Assembly (NCBI RefSeq): GCF_046569695.1
Contig: NZ_JBKHUI010000022.1
Coordinates: forward strand, 13,901-77,900
Direction: 5' to 3'
DNA: 64,000 nucleotides
Source: Kluyvera sp046569695
GTDB lineage: Bacteria; Pseudomonadota; Gammaproteobacteria; Enterobacterales; Enterobacteriaceae
Positions 50,690 through 59,586 of this stretch are shown one piece after another. The position numbers and the translations under genes are program-made. The notes beneath the pieces are model-generated. The model was not told the DNA's origin. It ran no database searches and saw only the letters and a program-made list of their open reading frames with translations. How positions within the stretch are numbered: position 1 is the first letter of the stretch; each line of letters opens with the position of its first letter.

Positions 50690-52279
50690 ATGACGTTGTC
50701 TCCTTATTTACAAGAGGTGGCCAAACGCCGCACTTTTGCCATTATTTCCCACCCGGATGCCGGTAAAACGACAATCACTGAAAAAGTACTGTTATTCGGA
50801 CAGGCTATTCAGACCGCCGGTACGGTAAAAGGCCGTGGCTCCAGCCAGCATGCAAAATCTGACTGGATGGAGATGGAAAAGCAGCGTGGTATCTCTATTA
50901 CCACCTCCGTGATGCAGTTCCCGTACCACGACTGTCTGGTGAACCTGCTGGACACCCCGGGGCACGAAGACTTCTCCGAAGATACCTACCGTACGCTGAC
51001 GGCGGTCGACTGCTGTCTGATGGTTATCGACGCTGCGAAAGGCGTCGAGGATCGTACCCGTAAGCTGATGGAAGTTACCCGCCTGCGCGATACGCCGATC
51101 CTGACCTTTATGAACAAACTCGACCGTGACATCCGCGATCCGATGGAAGTGCTGGATGAAGTTGAGCGCGAGCTGAAAATTGGCTGTGCGCCAATCACCT
51201 GGCCAATTGGCTGCGGCAAGCTGTTCAAAGGCGTTTACCATCTCTATAAAGATGAAACCTATCTGTATCAGACCGGTAAAGGCCACACCATTCAGGAAGT
51301 GCGCATCGTTAAGGGCTTAAACAACCCGGAACTGGATGCCGCCGTCGGTGAAGACCTGGCGCAGCAGTTGCGTGATGAGCTGGAACTGGTTCAGGGTGCG
51401 TCCAACGAGTTTGATAAAGAGCTGTTCCTGGCCGGTGAAATTACCCCAGTGTTCTTCGGTACCGCGCTGGGTAACTTCGGCGTTGACCATATGCTCGACG
51501 GTCTGGTGGAGTGGGCGCCGGCGCCAATGCCGCGTAAAACCGACACTCGTCTGGTGGAAGCGCAGGATGAGAAATTCACCGGCTTCGTCTTCAAAATTCA
51601 GGCCAACATGGACCCGAAACACCGCGACCGCGTAGCGTTTATGCGCGTGGTGTCCGGGAAATATGAGAAGGGCATGAAGCTGCGCCAGGTCCGTATCGGT
51701 AAAGATGTGGTGATCTCCGACGCGCTGACCTTTATGGCGGGTGACCGTTCGCACGTTGAAGAAGCCTACCCGGGCGACATCATCGGCTTGCACAACCACG
51801 GTACCATCCAGATTGGTGATACCTTCACCCAGGGCGAAATGATGAAGTTCACCGGTATTCCGAACTTCGCGCCGGAACTGTTCCGTCGAATTCGCCTGAA
51901 GGATCCGCTGAAGCAGAAACAGCTGCTGAAAGGGCTGGTTCAGCTCTCCGAAGAGGGCGCGGTACAGGTCTTCCGTCCGATCGCCAACAACGATCTGATT
52001 GTGGGTGCGGTGGGTGTGCTGCAGTTTGACGTAGTGGTTGCGCGTCTGAAAAGCGAATACAACGTGGAAGCTATCTACGAATCGGTTAACGTCGCCACGG
52101 CCCGCTGGGTTGAGAGCAAAGACGTGAAGAAATTCGAAGAGTTCAAACGTAAAAACGAAGTTCAGCTGGCGCTGGATGGCGGTGACAACCTGACCTATAT
52201 CGCCCCAACCATGGTTAACCTGAACCTGACTCAGGAACGTTATCCTGAAGTTGAGTTCCGCAAAACTCGCGAACACTAA
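50690..52279 (+). CDS. prfC: peptide chain release factor 3 (RF3)
   Basis: A 529-residue translational GTPase that recycles RF1/RF2 from the ribosome. G1 is SHPDAGKTTITEK near residue 20, G3 DTPGHEDFSEDT near 88 and G4 NKLDRD near 142. It is complete, with the E. coli length and the C-terminus EVEFRKTREH. It has its own 93-bp upstream gap. Confidence 0.97.
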   Translation: MTLSPYLQEVAKRRTFAIISHPDAGKTTITEKVLLFGQAIQTAGTVKGRGSSQHAKSDWMEMEKQRGISITTSVMQFPYHDCLVNLLDTPGHEDFSEDTYRTLTAVDCCLMVIDAAKGVEDRTRKLMEVTRLRDTPILTFMNKLDRDIRDPMEVLDEVERELKIGCAPITWPIGCGKLFKGVYHLYKDETYLYQTGKGHTIQEVRIVKGLNNPELDAAVGEDLAQQLRDELELVQGASNEFDKELFLAGEITPVFFGTALGNFGVDHMLDGLVEWAPAPMPRKTDTRLVEAQDEKFTGFVFKIQANMDPKHRDRVAFMRVVSGKYEKGMKLRQVRIGKDVVISDALTFMAGDRSHVEEAYPGDIIGLHNHGTIQIGDTFTQGEMMKFTGIPNFAPELFRRIRLKDPLKQKQLLKGLVQLSEEGAVQVFRPIANNDLIVGAVGVLQFDVVVARLKSEYNVEAIYESVNVATARWVESKDVKKFEEFKRKNEVQLALDGGDNLTYIAPTMVNLNLTQERYPEVEFRKTREH

Positions 52280-52287
52280 AAACCCCT

Positions 52288-52315
52288 TCAGGGCGCGGCA
52301 GCCGCTGCGCCCTGA
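52288..52315 (+). terminator. candidate terminator after prfC
   Basis: TCAGGGCGC and GCGCCCTGA arms with a 10-base loop lie 9 bp after the prfC stop. The following tract CGCTTTCCCTT is only moderately T-rich. Confidence 0.55.
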
Positions 52316-52681
52316 CGCTTTCCCTTCCTAATTAGCCCCTTACGGAAAGTTCTTAATTCCCTCTCTTTTTTCGCTAACTGTCCATTTTTTGACCAGCGAA
52401 GCGGGCGGTTTCAAAATTGTGATCTATATTTAACAAAGCGATGACATCTACGTTGGCTTTAAATGCTGATAGCGCGTCAAGATTAAGCGCTTAAAGCTAA
52501 CGTTTATTTCCATCGCAATATTAATAACTGGCTCAGAGCGCAATTTCGCGGTGTTTGATGGCCCTGGTGGACTCGGGGATCCGTGAGAAGTATGCGAGCA
52601 GGGATTTTTGACCCTATTCAGCAATGCAACCTGCGTGTTGCTAGTGCTCGGATGTTGAGCAAAACATACAGGAATATATTG
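52316..52681. other. prfC-osmY intergenic region and long osmY leader
   Basis: Holds the sigma-S-type promoter at 52424-52433 and about 245 bases of untranslated leader with no convincing small gene. A frame upstream of osmY is open but starts without a ribosome-binding site. Confidence 0.65.
52424..52433 (+). promoter_or_regulatory. sigma-S type -10 element of osmY
   Basis: CTATATTTAA is followed by CAAAGCGATGACATC, matching the start region of the E. coli osmY transcript as I remember it. The extended -10 C favours sigma-S. Confidence 0.75.
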
Positions 52682-53278
52682 ATGACGATGAAAAAACTGA
52701 CGATCTCTAAAACACTGCTTGCCGTGATGCTGACCTCCGCTGTTGCCACTGGTGCTGCCTATGCCGAAACCACGACAATGGATAAGGCGCAGGCGAGTGC
52801 TGAAAGCGCAGGAAGTAAAGTGGGTAACTTTATGGATGACAGCACCATCACGGCAAAAGTAAAAGCCGCGCTGGTAGATAACGAGAGTGTGAAGAGTACT
52901 GACATCTCGGTGAAAACGGACAATAAAGTGGTGACGTTGAGTGGATTTGTTCACAGCCAGGCTCAGGCTGAAGCGGCCGTTGCGGCGGCGAAAGCCGTTG
53001 AGGGCGTTACCTCTGTGAGCGACAAACTTCACGTCCGCGACAGTAAAGAAAGCTCGATGAAAGGCTACGCTGGCGATGCGGCAACAACCAGTGAAGTGAA
53101 AGCAAAACTGCTGGCCGATGACATTGTTCCCTCACGTAACGTGAAGGTTGAGACGACAGATGGGGTTGTGCAGCTGTCAGGTACCGTGAAATCTCAGGCA
53201 CAGAGCGATCGTGCTGAAAGTATCGCCAAAGCCGTTGATGGCGTGAAAAGTGTCAAAAATGATCTGAAAACGCAGTAA
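52682..53278 (+). CDS. osmY: periplasmic chaperone OsmY (two BON domains)
   Basis: A 198-residue secreted protein. Signal peptide at 1-28 (ending AAYA). BON domain one is at about 50-115 (ITAKVKAALVDN, VTLSGFV) and BON domain two at about 130-195 (VKAKLLADDIVPSRNVKVE, VQLSGTV). In E. coli it is induced by hyperosmotic stress and stationary phase and chaperones outer-membrane proteins. It is three residues shorter than E. coli OsmY, the difference lying in the linker after the signal peptide. Confidence 0.96.
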   Translation: MTMKKLTISKTLLAVMLTSAVATGAAYAETTTMDKAQASAESAGSKVGNFMDDSTITAKVKAALVDNESVKSTDISVKTDNKVVTLSGFVHSQAQAEAAVAAAKAVEGVTSVSDKLHVRDSKESSMKGYAGDAATTSEVKAKLLADDIVPSRNVKVETTDGVVQLSGTVKSQAQSDRAESIAKAVDGVKSVKNDLKTQ

Positions 53279-53406
53279 TAAGTGGTGATTTTGCCTGCTG
53301 AAATTTGGCAGCGGGCAAAATCTGCACCACACTAAAAATAGTGCATATGAGTAATTTGAAGGCTGATAGCAAGCGGTCGACATTAACTATGGTAAAGGAG
53401 AAGCTT

Positions 53407-53568
53407 ATGTTTCGTTGGGGCATTATATTTCTGGTTATCGCGTTAATTGCCGCCGCATTAGGATTTGGTGGACTGGCAGGTACGGCTGCGTGGGCAGCAA
53501 AAATCGTGTTCGTTGTCGGGATTATTATCTTCCTGGTGAGCCTGTTTACCGGGCGTAAACGACCCTAG
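53407..53568 (+). CDS. ytjA: DUF1328 small membrane protein YtjA
   Basis: A 53-residue protein with two membrane helices joined by a Gly-rich turn (GFGGLAGTAAWAA) and a basic end FTGRKRP. It is nearly identical to E. coli YtjA. The ATG at 53407 follows AAGGAGAAG. It probably is co-induced with osmY, 128 bp upstream. Function unknown. Confidence 0.93.
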   Translation: MFRWGIIFLVIALIAAALGFGGLAGTAAWAAKIVFVVGIIIFLVSLFTGRKRP

Positions 53569-53596
53569 AACGCCACGTGTTAACTAGCATGACAAC

Positions 53597-53627
53597 AAAG
53601 CCAGTCCAGCGGACTGGCTTTATTAGT
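53597..53627 (+). terminator. rho-independent terminator after ytjA
   Basis: A perfect 11-bp stem AAAGCCAGTCC / GGACTGGCTTT with a 3-base loop is followed by ATTAGTTTT. Confidence 0.88.
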
Positions 53628-53688
53628 TTTAGCCGACCGCAAATTAGGCTACTTTATCAGTCTGGTGAATAAAAACAGGTAGGCAGAG

Positions 53689-54747
53689 GTGGGGCAGCGT
53701 ATACCCGTCACGCTTGGCAATATTGCGCCATTATCGCTAAGTCGTTTCAAACCTGGCCGCACGGCACTGGTTTGTGAAGGGGGAGGACAGCGAGGGATTT
53801 TCACCGCTGGGGTGCTTGATGAGTTTATGCGGGCACAGTTCAACCCCTTCGATCTCTATTATGGCACCTCTGCGGGCGCGCAAAACCTTTCCGCCTATCT
53901 GTGTAACCAACCGGGATACGGGCGCAAAGTCATTATGCGCTATACCACCCGGCGGGAGTTTTTCGACCCGGTACGTTTTGTCCGCGGTGGTAATCTTATC
54001 GACCTCGATTGGCTGGTCGGGTCTACATCAGGGCAGATGCCTCTGGCGATGGAAAACGCCGAACGCCTGTTTGAGTTGGGAAAATCCTTTTATATCTGTG
54101 CCTGCCGAAGCGATGACTATACGCCCAGCTATTTTTCGCCCACCAGGCAGAACTGGCTCGATATTATTCGGGCGTCCAGCGCGATCCCTGGCTTCTATCG
54201 CCCTGGCGTCGCGCTGGATGGCGTCAGTTACCTTGATGGCGGCGTGAGCGATGCGATTCCGGTGCGTGAGGCGGCAAAGCAGGGAGCTAAAACGCTGGTG
54301 GTGATCCGTACCGTTCCATCGCAGATGTATTACACGCCGCAGTGGTTTAAACGTATGGAGCGCTGGCTGGGCGAAAGTAGCCTGCAGCCGCTGATGAACC
54401 TGGTGCAGCACCATGAAACGACCTACAGTGAAACCCAGCAATTTATTGAGAACCCGCCGGGTAAGCTGCGTATTATTGAAATCTACCCGCCGAAACCATT
54501 GCTGAGTATGGCGTTAGGCAGCCGCATCCCCGCACTGCGTCAGGATTACAAGACAGGGCGCTTATGCGGCCGTTACTTTCTGGCGACCATTGGTAAACTG
54601 ATGGCGGAGAAGCCGCCGTTAGTGCGCCACCTCAAACGAGGCCGGCCGACTCCCGCGGTTCCCGTGCTGGAAGATATGCCCGACGTTGCGATGAACGACG
54701 TGCCGCCAGTAAACGATACACTCTTTGATGATAAGGATCTGGCGTGA
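53689..54747 (+). CDS. yjjU: patatin-like phospholipase family protein YjjU
   Basis: A 352-residue patatin-fold hydrolase. The oxyanion motif is GGGQRGIFTAG near residue 29, the nucleophile Ser sits in YGTSAGAQN near 60, and the catalytic Asp in DGGVSDAIPV near 184, so the Ser-Asp dyad is complete. No signal peptide. The substrate is unproven. It starts with GTG at 53689 after GGCAGAG, and its stop overlaps the GTG start of yjjV. The proline-rich C-terminal tail differs from E. coli. Confidence 0.92.
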   Translation: MGQRIPVTLGNIAPLSLSRFKPGRTALVCEGGGQRGIFTAGVLDEFMRAQFNPFDLYYGTSAGAQNLSAYLCNQPGYGRKVIMRYTTRREFFDPVRFVRGGNLIDLDWLVGSTSGQMPLAMENAERLFELGKSFYICACRSDDYTPSYFSPTRQNWLDIIRASSAIPGFYRPGVALDGVSYLDGGVSDAIPVREAAKQGAKTLVVIRTVPSQMYYTPQWFKRMERWLGESSLQPLMNLVQHHETTYSETQQFIENPPGKLRIIEIYPPKPLLSMALGSRIPALRQDYKTGRLCGRYFLATIGKLMAEKPPLVRHLKRGRPTPAVPVLEDMPDVAMNDVPPVNDTLFDDKDLA

Positions 54748-55523
54748 ACGGCCGTTTTATTGATACCCATTGCCACTTTGATTTTCCTCCCTTTACCGGC
54801 GATGAAGAGGCGAGTATCCAGCGTGCGGCCGCCGTTGGCGTTAGCAAGATAATTATTCCCGCCACCGAAGCCGACAATTTTACTCGCGTGCTGGCGCTGG
54901 CCGAACGGTTTTCTCAGTTGTATGCCGCCCTTGGGCTACACCCGATTGTGGTCGAGCGTCATGGTGATGAGAGCCTGGCGCAACTGGAAGCGGCAATCGC
55001 TCGGAAGCCAGAAAAATTGGTGGCGGTGGGGGAAATTGGCCTCGATCTCTACCGGGAGAACCCGCAATTTGAACGCCAGCAGTACCTGCTGGATGAACAG
55101 CTGAGGTTGGCAAAGCGTTATGATCTGCCGGTGATCCTCCATTCGCGGCGCACCCACGACAAACTGGCGCTGCACCTCAAATGGCATAACCTGCCGCGAA
55201 CCGGTGTGGTACACGGTTTTGCCGGCAGCCTCCAGCAGGCGGAGCGCTTCGTTCAACTGGGCTATAAAATCGGCGTAGGTGGAACTATCTCCTATCCTCG
55301 CGCCAGTAAAACCCGTGACGTGATGGCGCAGTTGCCGCTTTCATCGTTGATTCTGGAGACCGATGCGCCGGATATGCCGCTCAATGGTTATCAGGGGCAG
55401 CCAAACCGCCCGGAGCGGATTGCCGAAGTCTTCACGCACCTTTGCTCGCTGCGAAACGAGTCGCCAGAAGAGATGGTTTCTGCGCTGCTAGAGAATACAC
55501 GCACTCTCTTTTCGCTCTCGTGA
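54744..55523 (+). CDS. yjjV: TatD-family metal-dependent deoxyribonuclease YjjV
   Basis: A 259-residue TIM-barrel metallohydrolase. Metal ligands: DTHCHFD near residue 7, GEIGLD near 93, HSRR near 133, HGFAG near 157 and ETDAPDMPL near 206. Family members act as 3'-5' DNases. It starts with GTG overlapping the yjjU stop, so the two are coupled. It matches E. coli YjjV in length. Confidence 0.94.
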   Translation: MNGRFIDTHCHFDFPPFTGDEEASIQRAAAVGVSKIIIPATEADNFTRVLALAERFSQLYAALGLHPIVVERHGDESLAQLEAAIARKPEKLVAVGEIGLDLYRENPQFERQQYLLDEQLRLAKRYDLPVILHSRRTHDKLALHLKWHNLPRTGVVHGFAGSLQQAERFVQLGYKIGVGGTISYPRASKTRDVMAQLPLSSLILETDAPDMPLNGYQGQPNRPERIAEVFTHLCSLRNESPEEMVSALLENTRTLFSLS

Positions 55524-55670
55524 AGTGACGTAGATCTCATTACTGGCTATTCAGCTGTTACTGTTGCGTAAAACCTGTGACGTTTTGCAAAAAAGATAAT
55601 TACGTAGCGTTATAATCGCCGCGATTGGTATGCCGTAATTATTATATTTTTCAATACACAGGGAATCTGT

Positions 55671-56948
55671 ATGCAAATCCTCATGGGACTCATCGGCATG
55701 GTGGTGTTGCTCGCCATTGCCTTACTTCTCTCCAGCAATCGCAAAGCGATTAATTACCGAACCGTGCTGGGTGCCTGGCTGCTACAGGTGGGCATTGGTG
55801 CACTCATTCTCTACGTACCCGCCGGACGAAAAGTCCTGCTGGCGATGTCCGAAGGCGTTGCTAACGTCATTGCCTATGGCAACGAAGGGATCGGCTTCCT
55901 GTTCGGCGGCCTGGTCTCCGACAAGATGTTTGAAGTCTTTGGCGGCGGCGGTTTTGTGTTCGCGCTGCGCGTGCTGCCGGTTATTGTCTTCTTCTCCTCG
56001 CTGATTGCGGTGCTGTATTACATCGGCATCATGCAGCTCGTGATTCGTATTCTGGGCGGCGCGCTGCGTAAAGTGCTGAAAACCTCACGCACGGAATCGC
56101 TCTCTGCCACGGCAAATATCTTTGTTGGCCAGACAGAAGCGCCGCTGGTGGTTCGTCCGTATATCGCCACCATGACCCGTTCTGAACTGTTTGCCGTGAT
56201 GTGTGGTGGCCTGGCCTCGGTGGCGGGTTCCGTACTGGCGGGCTATGCGCAGATGGGCGTACCGCTGGAGTATCTGATTGCGGCCTCGTTTATGGCAGCG
56301 CCTGGCGGCCTGCTGTTTGCCAAAATTATCGTGCCGGAAACGGAAACCCCGCACGACTCTCCAACGCTTGAGAAAGACACGAAAAACCCGGATGCACCGG
56401 CAAACGTACTGGATGCTGCGGCATCCGGGGCGGCGTCCGGTATGCAACTGGCGCTGAATGTGGGCGCGATGCTGCTGGCATTTATCGCGCTGATCGCGCT
56501 GCTGAACGGCATGCTCTCCGGCATTGGCGGCTGGTTCAACCATCCGGAACTGTCGCTGCAGCTGATCCTCGGCTGGATCTTCTCACCGCTGGCATGGGTG
56601 ATTGGCGTGCCGTGGAGTGAAGCGACGGTGGCGGGCTCGTTTATCGGCCAGAAGCTGGTGATAAACGAATTCGTGGCCTACATGAACTTCGGTGAATACC
56701 TGAAGGCGGATGCTGAGGTGGCTGCGGCCGGTCTGCAGGTGATTTCCAACCACACTAAAGCAATTATCTCCTTCGCCCTGTGCGGCTTTGCCAACCTCTC
56801 CTCGATTGCCATTCTGATCGGCGGCCTGGGCAGCATGGCGCCAAACCGTCGTCAGGAAATCGCACAGCTCGGCCTGAAAGCCGTGGCCGCCGGGACGCTC
56901 TCCAACCTGATGAGCGCCACCATCGCGGGCCTGTTCCTCGCCCTATAA
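55671..56948 (+). CDS. CNT-family nucleoside:proton symporter
   Basis: A 425-residue concentrative nucleoside transporter of the NupC type. Motifs: FGGGGFVFALRVLPVIVFFSS-like region near 89, the binding-site block GQTEAPLVV near 153, and LVINEFVAYMNF plus SFALCGFANLSS near 326-370. Helices fill the chain apart from a charged loop at about 225-250. E. coli has no transporter at this place (yjjV and yjjW are neighbours); here it stands beside the deo genes, so it would feed them. The upstream region has GTTGCGT and TTGCAAAA sites around a TGTGA, reminiscent of CytR/CRP control. Its last 6 bp overlap the convergent yjjW. Confidence 0.9.
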   Translation: MQILMGLIGMVVLLAIALLLSSNRKAINYRTVLGAWLLQVGIGALILYVPAGRKVLLAMSEGVANVIAYGNEGIGFLFGGLVSDKMFEVFGGGGFVFALRVLPVIVFFSSLIAVLYYIGIMQLVIRILGGALRKVLKTSRTESLSATANIFVGQTEAPLVVRPYIATMTRSELFAVMCGGLASVAGSVLAGYAQMGVPLEYLIAASFMAAPGGLLFAKIIVPETETPHDSPTLEKDTKNPDAPANVLDAAASGAASGMQLALNVGAMLLAFIALIALLNGMLSGIGGWFNHPELSLQLILGWIFSPLAWVIGVPWSEATVAGSFIGQKLVINEFVAYMNFGEYLKADAEVAAAGLQVISNHTKAIISFALCGFANLSSIAILIGGLGSMAPNRRQEIAQLGLKAVAAGTLSNLMSATIAGLFLAL

Positions 56949-57806
56949 GTACAGCGCCGGAGGGATAAGCCTCGTTATTCCTCTGGCCTGTAGCGCCTGG
57001 CTAATGGCTTCAATATCCGCTGGCCCGGCGCTACCCCACGCTGTTGCCTCACCGTAAACGCCGTGCGCGTGAAAGGCGTTGAGACGCACGGGAATATCCC
57101 CCAATTCGGCGATAAACGCGCCCAGCGACTCCGCTTCCTCCAGATAATCACTGTGCCCCGGAATGACCAGCAGCCGCAGTTCCGTCAGCATACCCTGCTG
57201 GGCAAGCCACTGAATGCTCTGTTTAATCCGCGCGTTCCCGCGCCCGGTTAGGCCCAGATGGCGATCGTTATCCCAGGATTTTAAATCGACCATCACGCCG
57301 TCGCACACTGGCTGTAGCTTCTGCCAGCCGCTTAGCGGCAGTTCGCCGTTACTGTCGACGAGGCAGGTCAGGTGCGCCAGTGAGGGCGTAGACTTCAGCG
57401 CCTGGAAGAGGGCGATGACGAACGGTAACTGCGTGGTCGCTTCGCCGCCGCTGACGGTTATGCCCTCGATAAACGGCGCGACCTGCGCTATCTGCTGAAT
57501 CACCTGCTCCACGCTCATGATTTGTGCCATCGGCGTCGCCTGCTGCGGGCACATATGCAGACAGGTATCGCACTGCTGGCAAACCTCCGCTTGCCAGCTG
57601 ACTTTCCCGCCGTTCACGCTTAATGCCTGGTGCGGACACTGCGGCACGCACTCACCGCAGTCGTTACAGCGCCCCATCGTCCACGGGTTATGGCAGTTTT
57701 TACAGCGCAGGTTGCAGCCCTGCAGAAACAGGGCCAGGCGGCTGCCGGGCCCGTCGACGCAGGAGAATGGGATGATTTTACTGACTAAAGCGCATCTGCT
57801 GTTCAT
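56943..57806 (-). CDS. yjjW: glycyl-radical enzyme activating enzyme YjjW
   Basis: A 287-residue radical-SAM enzyme. The SAM cluster motif is CNLRCKNC near residue 31; two further ferredoxin-type clusters are shown by CNDCGECVPQCP near 48 and CQQCDTCLHMCP near 77. It should install the glycyl radical on YjjI. It overlaps yjjI by 29 bp and lies downstream of it, as in E. coli. Complete, oxygen-sensitive by nature, so anaerobic function is expected. Confidence 0.94.
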   Translation of the reverse strand: MNSRCALVSKIIPFSCVDGPGSRLALFLQGCNLRCKNCHNPWTMGRCNDCGECVPQCPHQALSVNGGKVSWQAEVCQQCDTCLHMCPQQATPMAQIMSVEQVIQQIAQVAPFIEGITVSGGEATTQLPFVIALFQALKSTPSLAHLTCLVDSNGELPLSGWQKLQPVCDGVMVDLKSWDNDRHLGLTGRGNARIKQSIQWLAQQGMLTELRLLVIPGHSDYLEEAESLGAFIAELGDIPVRLNAFHAHGVYGEATAWGSAGPADIEAISQALQARGITRLIPPALYL

Positions 57807-59328
57807 GACTCACGACACGAGGTTGACGTTCCAGAATACGCGTGTTACGGGCGGCTTCTTCGCCCAGCCACGTGGTGTTGGTGCGGGAGCCTTCATCGCG
57901 ATATTTTTGCAGGTCGGACAGGCGCACCATATAGCCCGTGACGCGCACCAGATCGTTACCGCTGACGTTGGCGCTGAATTCACGCATGCCCACTTTGAAC
58001 GCGCCGAGGCAGAGTTGCATGATCGCCTGCGGGTTGCGTTTCACGGTTTCATCCAGCGTCAAAATATCGCTGATCCCCGCGGTGTAGTGGGCGTGATGCG
58101 GTGCGACGGTGAGCAGGTGGTTAATTGGGTCAGGCTCGTCGCCGTACGGCAGACGCGCACCCGGCGTGGTGCCGATATCCGAGCTGATGCCTGACTGCGC
58201 ATGGAGCAGCGCACGCTGCTGCCAGCCGTACTGTACCGGCGCACGGGTGACGAAGGCGGCAAGCTCGGCGCTGATGCGGTAGGCCAGTTGATTAGCCTGC
58301 TCGTCTTTGCCGTAGCGCCCGGCAATCCCCTCGCGCTCGCAAAGTGTGTTGACCGCTTCGGCGAGTGCATAGATGCCGAACATCGGCACAAAACGATCCG
58401 GGTCGATCAACCCTTCACTCACCAGGAAGCTATTCTCAAAGAAGTGCGACTGCTTGTAGAGGAAGTGGCTGCGTGCATCGATGATATCGATTTGTAGTTG
58501 GCAGTAGCGCGGCAGCACGTTTGTGAAGAAGTCATCGATCGATTCACTGCGCTGCGCCACCTGCTTGAGGTTCAGGCGCACCAGCGTACTGCCACCGCCG
58601 GCAAGCGGCAGCGAGTTGTAACAGCTTACGATGCCGTATTGACCATTTGTGAATATTTTATCATTTAACGGCCCGTTGGCGATATGCGGTTTACTGCACT
58701 CGCAGATATTTTGTGCCACCTGTAACAGCAAATCATCCGGCGTAAGTTCTGGGTCGTAGATAAAGGTCAGATTTGGTGCGACCTGCTTTAACTCAGCATC
58801 TGCACGTAATATCGCGCGCGTGACTGGCGTATCATGTGGGCCAATATTCACGTGGGTGAATGCGTCCGGCAACGTGCGATCGAGATAGCGCCAGAAACGT
58901 TTTATTCGAATATCGATTTCATCTTGTGTTAGAATTCTAACATAAGGCGATAACAGCGCATCAAGATGGCCGAGATAAACCGGCATCGCCGTTACGGAAG
59001 GGACGTGGTGGTACAAAATGGTCAGCAGCGAAAGGGCGTCGTCCAGATCTTTGGCGCCTTCCAACTCTAACCATTCAGAGCCGTTAGCCAGAAAACGCGC
59101 GTAGTCCGGTAAGACGTAGCGCGGTTTATACGGCGCATGCCCTTCATACATATCGCAAATGACGCCGTCGGCCAGCGCCGCCCGCGCTTCCTCAGAGAGT
59201 TCTGGGTATGGCAGGGCATTTTCGGCCTCCAGCGCCAGAAAATGACGTTTCTGTTCTGGGGTTAACACGGAGCTTGTCACAATTTGCTGGCAGTGTTGCA
59301 GCAGTGATGAATCATTCGATGTTGGCAT
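57778..59328 (-). CDS. yjjI: glycyl-radical-type enzyme YjjI, substrate unknown
   Basis: A 516-residue protein, exactly the E. coli YjjI length with the start at 59328. The glycyl radical loop is LVRVTGYMVRL near residue 475, and the mid-chain Cys in GIVSCYNSLPLAGGG near 230 is the likely thiyl radical site. It is shorter than pyruvate formate-lyase and lacks the Cys-Cys pair of that enzyme. Its reaction is not established; linkage to nucleoside catabolism genes on the other side of the deo promoter suggests a deoxyribose- or aldehyde-related step, which is only inference. Confidence 0.9.
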   Translation of the reverse strand: MPTSNDSSLLQHCQQIVTSSVLTPEQKRHFLALEAENALPYPELSEEARAALADGVICDMYEGHAPYKPRYVLPDYARFLANGSEWLELEGAKDLDDALSLLTILYHHVPSVTAMPVYLGHLDALLSPYVRILTQDEIDIRIKRFWRYLDRTLPDAFTHVNIGPHDTPVTRAILRADAELKQVAPNLTFIYDPELTPDDLLLQVAQNICECSKPHIANGPLNDKIFTNGQYGIVSCYNSLPLAGGGSTLVRLNLKQVAQRSESIDDFFTNVLPRYCQLQIDIIDARSHFLYKQSHFFENSFLVSEGLIDPDRFVPMFGIYALAEAVNTLCEREGIAGRYGKDEQANQLAYRISAELAAFVTRAPVQYGWQQRALLHAQSGISSDIGTTPGARLPYGDEPDPINHLLTVAPHHAHYTAGISDILTLDETVKRNPQAIMQLCLGAFKVGMREFSANVSGNDLVRVTGYMVRLSDLQKYRDEGSRTNTTWLGEEAARNTRILERQPRVVSHEQQMRFSQ

Positions 59329-59436
59329 GTTCAGTTCCTCAGACGAGCGATAGGCGAAGTGTATGAAAAACGATGAGGCCGTCTTTTGATCCCAGCGGCT
59401 GCAGTGGCGTTTTAGCGGCCGCTTCTGGTGTAAAAA

Positions 59437-59531
59437 TTTGATGCATGTCTCGTTATTGTTATGCAATTTTGTACGAAGTTTTCACTAAGTGTGATGAAAG
59501 TCGAAGTGTGGACGCGGGGCGGTGTTACAAT
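59437..59531 (+). promoter_or_regulatory. deoP2-like promoter with two CRP sites
   Basis: TTTGA-N6-TCTCG (centre 59444.5) and TGTGA-N6-TCGAA (centre 59497.5) are 53 bp apart, the spacing of CRP sites in E. coli deoP2 where CytR binds between them. TACAAT at 59526-59531 puts the downstream CRP near -41. GTTATGCAAT at 59458-59467 could be part of a CytR site. Confidence 0.8.
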
Positions 59532-59586
59532 AGTCACAGACCCGCAAGGTAACGATTTACACGGCAATACGCCGTCGGAGAGAAAA

